From Liquidambar formosana (lineage: Eukaryota > Streptophyta > Magnoliopsida > Saxifragales > Altingiaceae), in NCBI GenBank assembly GCA_039720395.1, contig CM077832.1, positions 24,639,607 to 24,703,606 on the forward strand: a stretch of DNA of 64,000 bases, in the 5' to 3' direction. Below the pieces are notes generated by a model. It ran no database searches, was not told the origin of the DNA, and worked only from the letters and a program-made list of their open reading frames with translations. How positions within the stretch are numbered: the first letter of the stretch is position 1; every line of letters begins with the position of its first letter. Shown piece after piece: positions 1 to 11,943 of the stretch. Made by a program: the position numbers and the translations under genes.

Positions 1-640
1 CGGATATATCGATAGATATATCGAAAATTTCAATATCGATTTAGAAATATGACAAATATTGTTAGTTGAACATGTATATTTTCATTGAAACTCCAGGAGA
101 TAATGATTGGACTCTAATAAATAATTTATAATCAAAATATTGCAATTTAAATGTGTATGAAACAAGTATATATTGTATAAAGTATAAAAAGTATACCACG
201 CTAAGCGTGAAAGAATGATTATTTGAAGAAGTAAATGAAGAATATTACTTCATGACACTAATTTAAGCCATTAATATAATTGAAATATTTATATAAATCT
301 ATACTAAAAGAGTAAGATGTGATAATTTTGATGTGATATCAAGAAAATGAATATCTCGATATTGTCGATATATATTCTCGATATAGTCGATTGTTGATAT
401 ATCTCAATAAATTCGAAATATCAGTGATACTATGTGGAAAAAAAATAAAAAATAAAAATAAAAAGATATTATGGATATAACGAGATATATCGAGATTTTA
501 TCAATAGCATCAAAAATATCGACAATGTCGTAAAGATATTTTGCCAAAAAGATATATCAACTAGATATTGTATCGAGGGATCCGAATACACGGATATATC
601 GTGAATATATAGAAGATATCGTGGATATTTTAGTCCATGC
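1..640. repeat. ATATCG-rich degenerate repeat
   Basis: This stretch is built from short variants of GATATATCG, such as 'cgatatatcgatagatatatcg' split units at the left edge and further clusters at 350-420 and 480-620. It contains many CpG-bearing palindromes in otherwise very AT-rich DNA. No open frame resembles a protein. It is probably part of a larger mobile element cut by the window edge; the class is unknown. Confidence 0.5.
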
Positions 641-654
641 TTATAACACATCCT

Positions 655-985
655 CTCAAAAACGAATACAAGCCCTATCTCTAACAACGAATTTCACATG
701 ACCCACAAAATGAGTAAACTCTTAAGAGATGAATTTCCACGACCATTGAAGGCTCTTCCTAGTCACAATTTGAGAATTCCTGCCATTATCTTGAATATTG
801 TATTTGCTCCTAATCACAGAATGACATAGAGAACTCTGTTCAATTGAGAATCTCCACAACTACCTACTAGTTAAAGCGAAAATAACTAGTGACCACAATA
901 CCCAAACCTTGACCTCCTCGTTCTTGGACGAGACACCACTTCCCATTTTACCTAGAATGAAATTATAAACTTGGCATCCAATAAA
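655..985 (-). pseudogene. LINE reverse-transcriptase C-terminal fragment
   Basis: Read on the minus strand, this gives broken peptides typical of the region after the reverse transcriptase of plant LINEs, such as SVIRSKYNIQDNG, IVTRKSLQWSWKF and HVKFVVRDRACIRF. At least two in-frame stops interrupt the frame, and no catalytic YADD box is present. It is a dead 5'-truncated fragment. Family assignment is from remembered plant LINE consensus, not from a search. Confidence 0.6.
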
Positions 986-1260
986 ACATGGAGAGGGCAA
1001 AGTTGGCATGACAAGTTGAGAACTATAAATCAAAGGAGGGCCATTGAAAAGAACTCAACCTAGGAATGTTACACTTGTTGCCACTTCTTATGTAAGAAAT
1101 TAATAGTTTTTGAGTGAAATTATAAACTTGGCAATTGCATCCCACATAACATGGAAAGAATCAAGTACAGAACTAACACCAATTGAGTATTTTCTCCCAA
1201 TAAGAATAATAATTTGGACAGGTGGTTGTGATAGTGAGATACCCTAGTTGATTCCACTTC

Positions 1261-1424
1261 TCAGGTAAGCACATTCTGATATAACTTATATCAACACCTG
1301 TATTGGGAGTTGTACCTTATGCATTGGTGGGATACGAGGTACATTGAACCAATGCAAGGGGTACAACTCCTAATACATGGTGCTGATATAACTTATATCA
1401 ACACGTGCTAATGGGAACATAACT
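1261..1424 (-). mobile_element. Palindromic TA-associated element, copy 1
   Basis: This is one of about ten copies in the window of a ~150-180-bp MITE-like unit. It has two 17-bp palindromes of form TGATATAA-S-TTATATCA (first at 1277-1293) near its ends. Between them is a second nested inverted repeat (TTGTACCTT ... AAGGGGTACAA). The right end reads GCTAATGGGAACATAAC. It is in reverse orientation to copy 2 and separated from it by an (AC)n tract at about 1428-1459. Confidence 0.6.
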
Positions 1425-1425
1425 G

Positions 1426-1459
<34 letters not shown>

Positions 1460-1461
<2 letters not shown>

Positions 1462-1633
1462 CCTAATCAGGTCAACACATGTTGATATAAGTCATTTTAG
1501 CACCATGCATTGGGGGTTGTATCTTGTACATTGGCCCAATATATCCCGTAACCCATTAATGCATGAGATACAACACCCAATGTGGGTGTTGATATATGTT
1601 ATATCCACACATGCTCACCTGATCATCACCCTA
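1460..1633 (+). mobile_element. Palindromic TA-associated element, copy 2
   Basis: This copy has the same nested-palindrome plan as copy 1 in the opposite orientation, ending CTCACCTGATCATCACCCTA before a TA-rich tract. The first palindrome is decayed (gatataagtcatttta) and the second is nearly intact. It is non-coding. Confidence 0.55.
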
Positions 1634-1653
1634 TGTATATATATGTGTATATA

Positions 1654-2773
1654 GGGGCAAGCTATTGCCACCACAACAAATACTCTACCCACCCTACCAC
1701 TTTATTTCCCCAATTTTTGCTATAGACACCCCCTCATCTTCCTAAACTACCCCTAATTAAAATCTGAAGGTTGTTTCCATCCCACCCACAACCCCTCTCA
1801 TCTCAAGGCCCCTTCCCCTGTGTGTAGATTTTTACCACAGCCAATGGCGACGCTGTCTCCTTCACAGCACATAGGAAACCGTGTGTTACACCGATGCTAT
1901 TTCCTACATGCCAACACCGTTTCCATCCAGCACACCCCATATCACCCCCATCTCCCATCACTCTATTCTGTTCAGGTTGGATGGCGACCACCACCAAAAT
2001 GATAACCATACATCGAAAAACGCCTCCCATTTCATTGGAATTTGCTTCCCATACTTCGGTTTCCCTCTCATGTAACTGTGATTGCGTTCATTTGAATTTT
2101 TTTGGTCATAATATGTAACCTTAGTCGTTGGATTTTTTTTTCACGGAAAAAAATGTCACAAAATATGTTCAGATCTATAAGTCTGAACAACACATGGTTC
2201 GATTGAAGACAAATGAACATATTGTCAGTTTCCTCTCGTGTAAGTTGTTCGGAGTTTTAAAACTGAACAACAAAACTTTGTTCGGATTTCTAAATTTGAA
2301 TGCGTTTAAAATGTTTGGAGTTACAAAAATGAACATGCCTCAAATGTTAAATCATCACTGTCCGAACATATTTAACATGTTTGGATTTGGGAGTCTAAAC
2401 ACTGCGAAATTCAACATAAGAAAAAAATGAAGGTAAAATCGAGAAAAAAAAATGTAAGTACTTATCTTTTGGCTGCTAATATCATCTCTAACATTGCTTT
2501 GCTCATCCGTTATTCAATATTACATAAGAAACATTGATTTTTCATGTATATATGGATTTGGAGTCAAGGTTGTTAGGGTTTGTGAGAGAATAATGTTTAA
2601 ATATGGTGTAATGTTTTTGGAGTTGGGGGGCGGGGTGGGGAGAGGAAAATTTCTTTTAATTTTTTTAGTAGTGTCCTTAATAGTAAATGTACATTTAGAT
2701 ATATAAATAATAACCTTTTATTTTAATTAGTGGGGCACTTAGAGTACTCTATGTGGTGGCAATAGCCTGACCC
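1654..2773. mobile_element. TIR element with CTATTGCCACCAC ends (copy 1)
   Basis: The left end GGGGCAAGCTATTGCCACCAC matches the reverse complement of the right end, GGGTCAGGCTATTGCCACCAC. Similarity continues inward through an (A)NTACTCTA block. Flanks are TA-rich, so the target duplication cannot be read. The middle (2128-2430) stays open for 100 codons, but this reflects repeated TTCGG/CCGAA hairpin units rather than a recognisable protein. A second copy lies at 27427-28369. It is probably a non-autonomous DNA transposon; superfamily uncertain. Confidence 0.65.
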
Positions 2774-2781
2774 ATATATAT

Positions 2782-2815
<34 letters not shown>

Positions 2816-3609
2816 GAAGTGAATAATAGAATGCCACTAATTGCAGGTTAAAAGATAAATCTGCATGTGATACAAAAATTCATATCAAGACTTGTTTGTA
2901 CAAGCAATGAAAGGATGAAGACCAAACGGCGTTATGGTGCTTGTCACATCCAAGAACATGAGGGTAATATCTTGGGATGAATTAATTTTGTGCATAATTC
3001 TTCATGGGGGAGACAATGTTTAGCAACAACTTCGATTGATGAGACCTCATATGTGTATGTATTGTTAATTCTTCAATTAAAAATGACCATTCTTTTAATC
3101 TGTATTAGAAGATGAATTTATTTTCAAAAGAATGCCAAAGTTGATGCTAGTTGGTGGTAACAGCTCTGGTAGTGATTATGGAAATAATGGGCTAATAAGC
3201 GAAGGAGGTGGTTGTAGGAGAGAAATTTCCAAAGGTGGTGCTAGGGCAATATTAGTTGCAGCAGTGATGGATCGTTAGAGGAATTAAAAAATTATGGTTT
3301 GTTTAAATTGATAGCATGGTGGTGGGGAGGTGATGATGGAGTATCGAGGTGGTGATGACTTTTTATTCAATAGTGGTAGGAACTTCTTATTGGAGGTAAT
3401 AAAGCTTGTAGTAGCTTCTAAGTGGTGGTCGTTGTGTTGGTAATGGGAGGCTAGGAGCTATCATTGACAACAGCAGTGGTGATGGGTTAATGGTGGTGGT
3501 GGTGGTGGTGTTGATGTTGCTAATGGATTGTTGATTTTGCTGGTGGTAGCAGTGACAGCAACAGTGGTGGCAGTGGCATTTTTAAAAGTCTAATGTTTGT
3601 GGTGGTGGT

Positions 3610-3648
<39 letters not shown>

Positions 3649-5537
3649 TTGACCCCTTAATTCCATTTCTTTGAAATCTGTTTAAAATAGGTTGTATGTA
3701 GCTTCTACTGCTGAGGATTTGTGTATCACCTTTGTTGCTTCGATTTAATTCGTGGAGTAAATACTTTTGTGTTTGAAATTATTCCTGGATAAAGTTTAGG
3801 GCAGAATCGGGCCAACAACACCAGGTTGAAATAGATGTACCTATTCGTATATTTGGGTCAGTATCATCTTTCATACACTACAGAATGTGGAAACTACCAT
3901 GCTATTTGGTTTTCAAAGCAAAGTCTAACTCCCCTCACGGCTATAGAAATGAGGAGGGAGAACGCCGCCAACTGTGGAACAATAAAGTATTATTGGGCTA
4001 CAACAAAATGTGATAAGGTTATCCTTAAAATGTGATTAGTTAACACATGTAAGTATGGTACCCCCATTATTTTCATGGGGTACCATAGAATTTTCTAATA
4101 TACCAATACAAAATAGTGGATGCCAATGAATTAAATACATTCTTCTATTAAAAAAAAAAGAGGGGGCGGGGGGTGCTTTCAAAGGGGACAATCTTTAAGG
4201 AACAAAAGGAATAAATAAATAAATAAATAAACAGGGAGATTTAGTCATGGGTACTTGTAAATAGTACTTATAGCTTAATAGGTCAAACAGTTAGCCCCCT
4301 TTCTAACAAAAATACCCTCCCACATATATAACCTTCAACAATTAATGTAGGCCTTTTTCTCTTCATCGCGCACCAGTTTTGAAGACTCCCTTAAGCTCTC
4401 AAAACCAACGCTTCTGATACTTCAAACCATCACTATGATGGCCAGTTAAACCGTTGTGTGTTTTCATCTCATAACTTTAGCCATGGAAATAGCTTGGAGT
4501 TGCATCCACAAAAGTCTTTCTTCATGACTGCAAATCTCAAATTCGTGGGTCTGTTCCTTCTTTGTTGTCAAGATTGCAGAGTTGAAAGAATGGCGTGCCA
4601 ATGGGTAATCGAGCCCACGCTTTAACCATTTTGAGCACCAAAGCAAGTCATCACCATAGCTCTGCTAGCAACAAATCGTTCCTATGATAAACTTTTACGT
4701 GCTTCATGCATTTGATTTGTTTTACTTTCAAGAACACAATATTCTCAGTATTGGGGCTAAAAATAATATTCAAGCTTCATATTGCAATATACAAGTATAT
4801 AATTCAGAGGGCATTTGGAAACCATATAATAATAATAAAATTTTACTATTTATTCCTTTGGATAAGGAGCATAATAAAATCTCAGACAACTAGATTCAAA
4901 AAATATAATTTTATCGAAAATGAACATGCATATTGAAAATTATGATTTTAAGTTTGAAGCAATAAATCAAACTTCACTTAAATACATGAAGTTTGTTTCA
5001 AAGGATTATGATTAGGTAAAAGAAGGGCAAATTAGGCATTTTGAAAGGATTTACTTTGTGTTATAAAAGTTAAAATGGCATGGGTTAAGAAAAGAGTTGC
5101 TAAACTTAACATTAATATTGCAAGTTGCATTGAACCTCTTGCCAATTTCCCTTAAAAGGTAAATAGGAAAGTACCATTTTATCTATCGCTTTGAGGTGTT
5201 TAGAATTTTTACTATTTTCCGATCTCAACCAAGGTCACGGCCTACCTAAGCATAATCAGTTGGGAAAAACCCAAATGGGTGGAGGGCTTGTTTCTTGGGA
5301 AATATGAGGAGTTCGAGTTGGTACATTTCGCTTACTAAGACATAGATGCCAAAACTAACTAAGCTACCCCTCAAGTTTGATAGATACCTACCAATACAGA
5401 TCATTACAAACTTATAGAAAAAGAGTCATATAATGTAGAAAATATAAGTAATAAAATAAAAAATAAAAATAAAAACTATTCGTTGCAAGTTTCATGAACA
5501 ACTCAAAACTTACTCACAAAATTGCATGATTTGTTTA
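2774..5537. other. Gene-free stretch with simple repeats
   Basis: No gene was recognised. The stretch contains a (GT)n tract near 2785-2812, a GGT/GTG-rich low-complexity tract at about 3140-3620 that ends in (CT)n at 3611-3647, an (AAAT)n run near 4212-4232, and a hairpin at 4055-4087. The short open frames here, for example around 3835-4035, 4464-4646 and 4684-4936, have no recognisable domain. Confidence 0.5.
4055..4087. repeat. GGTACCCC hairpin
   Basis: TATGGTACCCCCAT and ATGGGGTACCATA form an inverted repeat with one bulged C and a five-base loop. It could be the fused ends of a MITE or an excision scar. No host function is visible. Confidence 0.55.
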
Positions 5538-5546
5538 TAGAAATTA

Positions 5547-6704
5547 GAGGCGTTTGGCCTCAAGTCCAAATTAAGAGACTTGTGCATCCTTAAGTCCCTT
5601 TTAAAAAACACTTCCAGTTTTAAGTCTAACTAAACATGGTAGGACAAAAATGCCCCTAACATATAATCGCAAATTCTTTCCTTGTTTTTTGTCCTATGAA
5701 TCTATGATTGTACCCTCCATCATAGCAATTAGATTATTTTTCTGTCAAAATTATCTCTTTATTTATTTTTATTCTCTCCCTATTTTTCTCCAAAGATTCT
5801 ACCTAATTTCTCTCCCATAGTAATTCTCCCACAACTATACCGTCCTTATTTTGGTTATTTTTCTCCCAAAATTCTCTCCTTATTTTTCTCCCAAGATTCT
5901 CTACCTATTTTTCTACCATAACAAAATTTCCATAACCATACTGTCCTTATTTTTTAAAATAGCATGAAAGTGTTTTGTGATGAAAAAAAAAAAAAAACAT
6001 ACATGGAAAAAACATGACATGAAAATTTCATAACTTTCAATTTTTGTAATAGATTTTTTCAATGTTAATGGTTATTACATCCAAATACAACATAAGATGT
6101 AGTTAACTGATCAATTATTGGTTTTAGTTTTGAATGTTTTAAAGTATTTTGAGTTTGAATCATATTAAGTTTCATGTTACTGTTTTATTTTATGGATGAC
6201 TTGTTGATGTGTATTTGCATATGTAACTATTTTACAACCTTTTTGTCCGAACAATTCTTTTTACAAGTACCTGTCTTTGTGGATGAAGTAATTACATTTT
6301 TGTAGATAATGCAATAGTTACATGAGTCTAAACTAGTTATAGACTAAAATTTGCACTTTCTGGTATTAAACCAATTTTTGTGAATAAAGCAGTACGTAAA
6401 TTATGAAGGAAAATGTGGGAAATATTGTTGATAGACATTGAAATGGAAATTCCATTATCAAGTGCGTAAATCATGGAGGAAAAATCAGAACAAAATACCC
6501 CTAATAGAAGAATATAAGTTGTAATATCTTTATTACTTACCAAAACAATCGTAAGGGCAAAAATGGCATAAGGAAAGAGATAAATCCAACTGCTAATGAA
6601 ATGTTAACATTAAACCTATTTTTTGGACTTGGGGCTATAAAAGAAATTTAAGAGGGCTATTGCCTCCATGATTCCTTGCAATTAGACTTCTCACTAATTT
6701 CCCC
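5547..6704 (-). mobile_element. MULE-like element with unlike ends, 9-bp TSD
   Basis: The 1158-bp segment is flanked by a perfect 9-bp direct repeat TAGAAATTA (5538-5546 and 6705-6713), as expected for Mutator-like insertion. Its ends are not inverted repeats of each other: one reads GAGGCGTTTGG, the other (reverse complement) GGGGAAATTAG. The element at 32759-33721 has the same two ends and shares interior blocks such as GACAAAAATGCCC. That supports a true non-TIR family. No transposase is present. Confidence 0.65.
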
Positions 6705-6713
6705 TAGAAATTA

Positions 6714-7247
6714 AATCATACCCATAATAAAAAAACTAGAATGTATGTTGGAACCTTACTAAAGTATTTGATGGCGAACTTTATCTAGCATTTTTTTATC
6801 CCCCCACCCTTTAACCTCTTTCTTCTTTCTTTTCGTTTGTTCTAAGGCTTTTATGAATGGTTTTATAAAGAGGGGTAGGCCTAAATCCACATCATTTTCG
6901 GCTAATACACACCTTTCTAGGGATTAATGACCTTTTTTGCTAATTCACACCTTTCCATTTAAGCCAATGACAGTGTGTGGATTAGCAAAAAGCCATGGAA
7001 GGGTGTGGAAATAAGCCCACCTGCAAAGGGTCTGCGAATCAAATGATTGAAATCATTCATACTAATTTTTATGAAGTTGATCTAAATGAGATTTATCAAA
7101 TAATGGGTCTCAGTCTATGAAATAAAGTCGCATTTGCAAATCAAATTATCACAGAAAAAGAGAGGGAGAGAGAGAGCTCAAAATTATGACACTCAAAAAG
7201 AGATCTATTAGTAGCTACACACAAAATTATAATTCTCAAAAAGAGAT
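6714..7247. other. Gene-free stretch
   Basis: No coding signal. A self-complementary block at about 6885-7020 (CACACCTTTC ... GAAGGGTGTGG) suggests an old MITE. A short purine tract lies at 7145-7185. Confidence 0.4.
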
Positions 7248-7420
7248 CCATCCCCACACGAGTAACTCAGTTGGCAAGTCTTAGGGTGTAATATCTCAAG
7301 GTCTTGTTTCAAATCCCAATCTTAGCCCATACATGTGGCTTGCAAAAGATTGCAAGTATCTAGGGTCACCCAAAAGAAGAGAAGAGGAAACCTGAAAAAT
7401 AAAAATAAAAAATGGGGAGG
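7248..7420 (+). mobile_element. tRNA-derived SINE
   Basis: An RNA polymerase III A-box-like motif (TAACTCAGTTGGCAAG, 7263-7278) is followed about 28 bases later by a B-box-like motif (GTTTCAAATCCC, 7306-7317). The order and spacing match the tRNA-like head of plant SINEs. An A-rich tail (aaaaataaaaataaaaaa) ends near 7412. There is no intact tRNA cloverleaf, so this is not a tRNA gene. Confidence 0.55.
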
Positions 7421-8270
7421 GAAAACCTTACCAAGATAGAGAAGAATTAGAACATTTTACGAAGAACTAGAATGATAGTATGAATGATAGTGTCTAATTT
7501 ATAAACAAATAAAAATTTTCTAGCTCTATATGAATGGATCTTATTCTTAGATTTGGAAAATTTCAAAAATAATAATAGTAAGGAGAATAAATGAACACAA
7601 CAGTTATTTTTACTTCAATTTTCTTTAAATTTTTTACACTAGATTTCACAATTACAATGGGTTTTAATTTGATTGTTTTCATCAATAATAGATCATAGAA
7701 GTATTTGAGTTCCTTAACTTGAACATAGCCCAAGGTTCCTACTCAAAAAGAATTGTCCTATGATAATAGAACCACAAGTGACAAGTCTCACAAGCTTCAG
7801 AATAAAAATAAATGGCGAAGATGCCATTCAGATGGGATAATAAAATCTGATCTGTGGACATCATATACCACGCATGGATTCTGATCTTCATAGTATAGAC
7901 ACCCCATTTTGTACCGATTGTCATCTTAAGTCCCGTGGCCCCGATGATGAGTTTAGTGTGGTTATTTACGGATTATCCTTTAAGAATTAGTGTGAATCAC
8001 AGCATAGGATTTTTGGTTAAAATGAAAAGAAAATTATTTTATTAAATTAGCCATTTTTATTATGCCACTAACACATGTACATATGTGATAAGTGTGTGTA
8101 CGCACATACAATACATGTGCATGCGTGTTAGCAGTCAGTCTCCCAATTTTTACAAAAGACAATTTCCTTTTCCTATTCAAATTAGAAGTCTTTTATCATT
8201 ATAAAATACCTTTTGATTATTCTCCAAATAAACCGAGTCTAGGAAGGAAAGGGAAACTCCAGATTTCAGC

Positions 8271-8278
8271 TATAAATA
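8271..8278 (+). promoter_or_regulatory. LTR TATA box
   Basis: TATAAATA sits about 380 bp inside the solo LTR, the expected U3 position, and corresponds to TATAAATA at 60141 in the related full LTR. Confidence 0.5.
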
Positions 8279-8931
8279 CTCTTTTAATGCCTTAGAGATA
8301 GGGGGAAGAGAATAGGGTTTAGAGGGAGTGAAATTCGTCATAATTCAGCAGCAGTTTTTCTGAAATCAGCAATCGTATTTTAATCATAACTTTTTCATCC
8401 AAAGTCAGAATTTGATGAAATTGATCCTTTTAGAAAGATAACTCAATTCTCTACAACTTTGTATTTCACGAGCTTTGTCCAAATCCAACGTTTTCATATC
8501 CAAAAACGCGATTGAAGTTGCTGCTGCTGCAAAGTGACGAAAATCACTTTTCTTTTCTCTTGTTCTCTTTTTTGTTTTCCATTTCTTTTCAAAGTTGAGT
8601 AAGTTTTGATCTCTTTGCTGTAATACCACTTTGACGAAGAGGAGGATTCGTGTTGGTTTGATTCAATCTAAAGACCTGAGGAGCCACAAACAATTACAAA
8701 GTCGATAAATTTACTTTTATTTTGCTTTTATTTTAGTTCTTCTTTTTATTATTTTTATTTTATTTTATTTTTGTCTAAAGCATGATTAGCATGATTTAGG
8801 TTTAGTTTTTATATTTGTATTTATTTGTTTTTAGGTTTAGTTTTATTTTATTTATTTTGGAATGCATGATGTAGACTGATATGTGAGTTTTGTAATTTTG
8901 CGTGAAATGCCTATTAGGTGCGTAAGCATAT

Positions 8932-8992
8932 ATCAGTGATGCATACGCACCAATCAGTGATGCGTATGCACCAATCGGTGATGCGTACGCAC
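8932..8992. repeat. 21-bp tandem repeat, three units
   Basis: Three units of ATCRGTGATGCRTAYGCACCA (starts 8932, 8953, 8974) lie inside the solo LTR downstream of its TATA box. Each contains a GCGTACGC-like palindrome. They may be LTR enhancer or leader repeats. Confidence 0.75.
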
Positions 8993-9435
8993 TTTACTTT
9001 GGCAGACAGATTGTTTGTTTATTATTTTATTTAGTTTTGGTCTTAGTTGATTAGTATCTGGTTGGTCTTTTGTATATTCTGATCTCTGCTTTCTAATATA
9101 TTCTTTATTCTCTTTTCTTTATTTATTCATTATTTTAGTCATTGTGTGTGCCGTTGTTATTGCATAATTTAGGGTCAATTTTAATTGAGCATTTAGATTA
9201 ATTAAAGCCATTAATCATGTGTGGGGGCCGGTTCCGACCGGGCGTGGCTGGGTGCCTAACACCTTCCTAGCGATGTACCCTAGCTCCGAACTCGAATCTC
9301 TGGTTATGACGAGCTAGACCCTGTTAGGGTTCACTTGTTCCCAATATTGGGTGGCGACTCCTCTCCATGTTAGTCCTTTGAGGCTAATGCGTATTCTCGA
9401 GCTATGTGGTATTAGGGCGTGGCGCTCACACATAG

Positions 9436-10605
9436 GACGCCTGTCTTTATCGAACTAATAATCTCCCTAATTACATAAAATACTTGGATATGAATTTAAT
9501 GTCCAGTACCCAAAATAAAATAAATAAAAATATATGGTAACTTTTTCAACAAATTTCGTTAATAAAATGAAAGAGGATCAATCGATCAGATTAGAAATGC
9601 TTCAATCAATGGAGACAATATTTCAAATCATCATAAAGATATTGACAATGGAAAAATCACTAAATTGATTTCTTTTTTTAAATGGTTTTGTAAAATTATG
9701 ACCAAAAATGAAAGAGCATTTTTAGGTCATCTATAGAGACCCTCCAACACTTCCCCAATATATTTAAGTCATCTACATGAATTTCATGCCTGAAAACTGA
9801 CTGGGTATATATTGTTTCCAATTACAAATAGCCAAAATTAACTAACCACTCATACTGTAAAATTTCAGTCAACACTATGCAAGCGTAAAATAGCAGATTT
9901 GGATCATCCAAACATGTCGATACAAATTTCCTTTCACTGTTAGTACAATCCGTTCAAAGGATCTCAACTTAGGCCACTTATTTCAGCCCAAAAATTGCTA
10001 ATAGTATTAGGATTCTCATGAGCTTTGGCTGTTTCAGAGGATAAAAATCCTAGTACTGCAAGTTCTTCACATCATTTCTCTTCATTGTGGTTCAGGTAGT
10101 ACCAGTGTTTTTAGTCATTATTTTTCAGTATGAATCAAAACAGTGTCATACAAGGCATTAAAAGAACTAAGCTATCCTGTGTCTTCAATCAAAGATTAGA
10201 AGAGAAATGTATGCTTAAATAAATAAAATCAAAGCAAGAGGCAGGAAACAGACGAACTATGTGAAAAACAAACACTGCATATCAGTCACAAATTCAATCC
10301 AAAGAGGGGTGGAATCTGTAGACTTGAAGAGAAACCATAGCACCCCCCATCCCCCAAAATGATAATAGCCGTCCAATAGAGATCTATAATAAAGCATCCA
10401 ATAAGTTTCAATGTCAACAATAAAAATTCTTCTAAAAGCCATAGAACAAGAGCATCATAAATTAAAAACAACATACAATTTATAAGTGCCAGGGTTCCAA
10501 TCAATGACACTGATGAAACACAAATTGCCTTTGCAATCAATGAAGTATTTGGTTTTCTCCACAAGTAGAAGGTTTGCACCTAAGACACACACAGTAACAA
10601 AAGCA
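9436..10605. other. Downstream region of the F-box/kelch gene
   Basis: No separate gene is supported. The part next to 10606 is presumably the 3' UTR of the minus-strand F-box/kelch gene. Minus-strand open frames at 10257-10579 are hydrophobic, lack recognisable domains and are better read as UTR. The poly(A) site was not determined. Confidence 0.4.
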
Positions 10606-11943
10606 TTAACAGCCCATTACTGCACAGTTATAAACAAAAGCGCCTGCTCGCTCCCTGACAGAAAGCACATTCCACTCTAGTCCTTCCCTGTTTCCATTTG
10701 CTGGTTCCCAAGAGTGCAGCACAATAACTTCACCTTCAGGCCCTCTATGTCCTCCAATCACTAGTAAGCTATTACCACAAGCCTTGAATGCTAAACCCCA
10801 ACCATTAGAAGAGTCAGCCCTAACTGGCAACCCCTTCACAACATTCCATGAGTTATTAGTCTTGTCATATTTCTTGACCTCATTTGTTGCTTGATCAGCA
10901 GAATAAAGCTGATTATTTACAACAGCAACCAGAGGAGGAGATCGCATGGCAGGAGGATGATGTGTACCTACAAGAGAACCAGGGTACATGTTCTCTATCC
11001 TCCTCCATGTCCTTGTTTCCATGTTATACTCTTCACCACAAGTTAAACAATCTGTATGGCTTGACATGCCTCCAATGACATAAAATTTTCCATCCAGAAA
11101 AAAACCTGAACACAGTTTACGTGGCAAGTTCATATCTGGCAAAATTTGCCAAGTGCCCAATTCAGAATTGTAAAGCTCAGCAGATTTTAAAACATGGCCA
11201 TTCTTGTCGCTACCCCCTGCAACAATAGCAATTTCCCCAAAGTTGCTTGAACCAAAAAGGCAACGAGGCAAGTTCATTAGAGGGCATCTACACCATTCAC
11301 GAGTAAGCAAGCTATACATCCAAATTGCAAATCCTGACAACTCACGACCAAAAACAAGTAGCTCAGTCCCAACTGCAAGAGACTCCTTGTCTGCATAAGT
11401 AAAACACTCATCACATGGCATTCTAGGCAGCCTCATCCACTGCTGCCTTACTGGATCAAAAGCTTCCCAAGGCATTAATATACAGGCTAAATAAACCCAG
11501 TGTTCAATTACACCTAACCTCCGTCTTAGTCTATATAAATATCCACTGCCAATCAATGACTTGAAATTTTTATTCAAACAGGCAAGATTTGGGTAATCTG
11601 ATCTGCTGCTCCAAGCAAAAATATCTAATGCTGTGTCATCATGAAGACCAGGCAGTAGAGAGTCATCCGATGCTTGACCATCATGATTCTCTCCAGATTG
11701 TACCATAACCATAGGTTTCTTCTTCTTTAGACCCATACAGTCTAAACTAGGGGTATACATTTCCTTGTCAAGTAAGACTTTCTCAACATTTTTCACCACA
11801 TTATTGCTTCCAGCTAATAGAATGTACGCTAATAAATGCCAATTCTTCTGAACAAATGCCAAGTCACAACTAAAGGATCTGGGAAGCTGTGAAATGACAC
11901 AATCCTGAACAATGGCCGGTGATTCACAACCTGCCCCTTCCAT
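10606..11943 (-). CDS. F-box/kelch-repeat protein (At1g74510/SKIP11 type)
   Basis: The predicted 445-residue protein should serve as substrate receptor of an SCF (SKP1-cullin1-F-box) ubiquitin ligase: the F-box binds an ASK/SKP1 protein and the kelch propeller binds the target. The order is a variable N-terminus, an F-box at about 94-140 ([16 protein letters not shown] ... LNKNFKSLI), then kelch units at about 229-270 ([22 protein letters not shown]), 280-319 ([10 protein letters not shown]), 336-373 ([17 protein letters not shown]) and 381-425 (LLVIGG). It ends [10 protein letters not shown], a hallmark of this subfamily. A longer frame begins at 11982, but its first ATG lies in what looks like the end of a 5'-UTR intron (TTTTCAG, acceptor at 11972-11973), so ATG at 11943 is preferred. 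The coding part is one exon, as is usual for this family. No frame damage is seen; the substrate is unknown. Confidence 0.93.
   Translation of the reverse strand: MEGAGCESPAIVQDCVISQLPRSFSCDLAFVQKNWHLLAYILLAGSNNVVKNVEKVLLDKEMYTPSLDCMGLKKKKPMVMVQSGENHDGQASDDSLLPGLHDDTALDIFAWSSRSDYPNLACLNKNFKSLIGSGYLYRLRRRLGVIEHWVYLACILMPWEAFDPVRQQWMRLPRMPCDECFTYADKESLAVGTELLVFGRELSGFAIWMYSLLTREWCRCPLMNLPRCLFGSSNFGEIAIVAGGSDKNGHVLKSAELYNSELGTWQILPDMNLPRKLCSGFFLDGKFYVIGGMSSHTDCLTCGEEYNMETRTWRRIENMYPGSLVGTHHPPAMRSPPLVAVVNNQLYSADQATNEVKKYDKTNNSWNVVKGLPVRADSSNGWGLAFKACGNSLLVIGGHRGPEGEVIVLHSWEPANGNREGLEWNVLSVRERAGAFVYNCAVMGC

Larger units (their letters stand above)
7894..9430 (+). mobile_element. Solo LTR, gypsy-like, TSD CATAG
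   Basis: The segment begins TATAGACACCCCATTTT, one base off the TGTAGACACCCCATTTT start of the LTR at 59231, and ends CGCTCACA. It is flanked on both sides by CATAG (7889-7893 and 9431-9435), a clean 5-bp target duplication. It carries a TATA box (8271-8278) and a GGTGGCGACTCC block (from 9350) that also occurs near the 3' end of the 59231 LTR. No internal coding region is attached, so it is a solo LTR left by recombination. Confidence 0.75.

Noticed and set aside
2128..2430. 100-codon open frame in the TIR element
   Set aside because: Its Phe/Gly/Asn-rich repeats come from translated TTCGG/CCGAA hairpin units; no domain and no intact match in the sister element.
7263..7317. tRNA gene from A- and B-box-like motifs
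   Set aside because: No acceptor stem or anticodon arm can be formed; an A-rich tail indicates a SINE.
10286..10579. 97-codon hydrophobic minus-strand frame after the F-box gene
   Set aside because: No family resemblance; it directly follows the stop of the kelch protein and is most easily read as 3' UTR.
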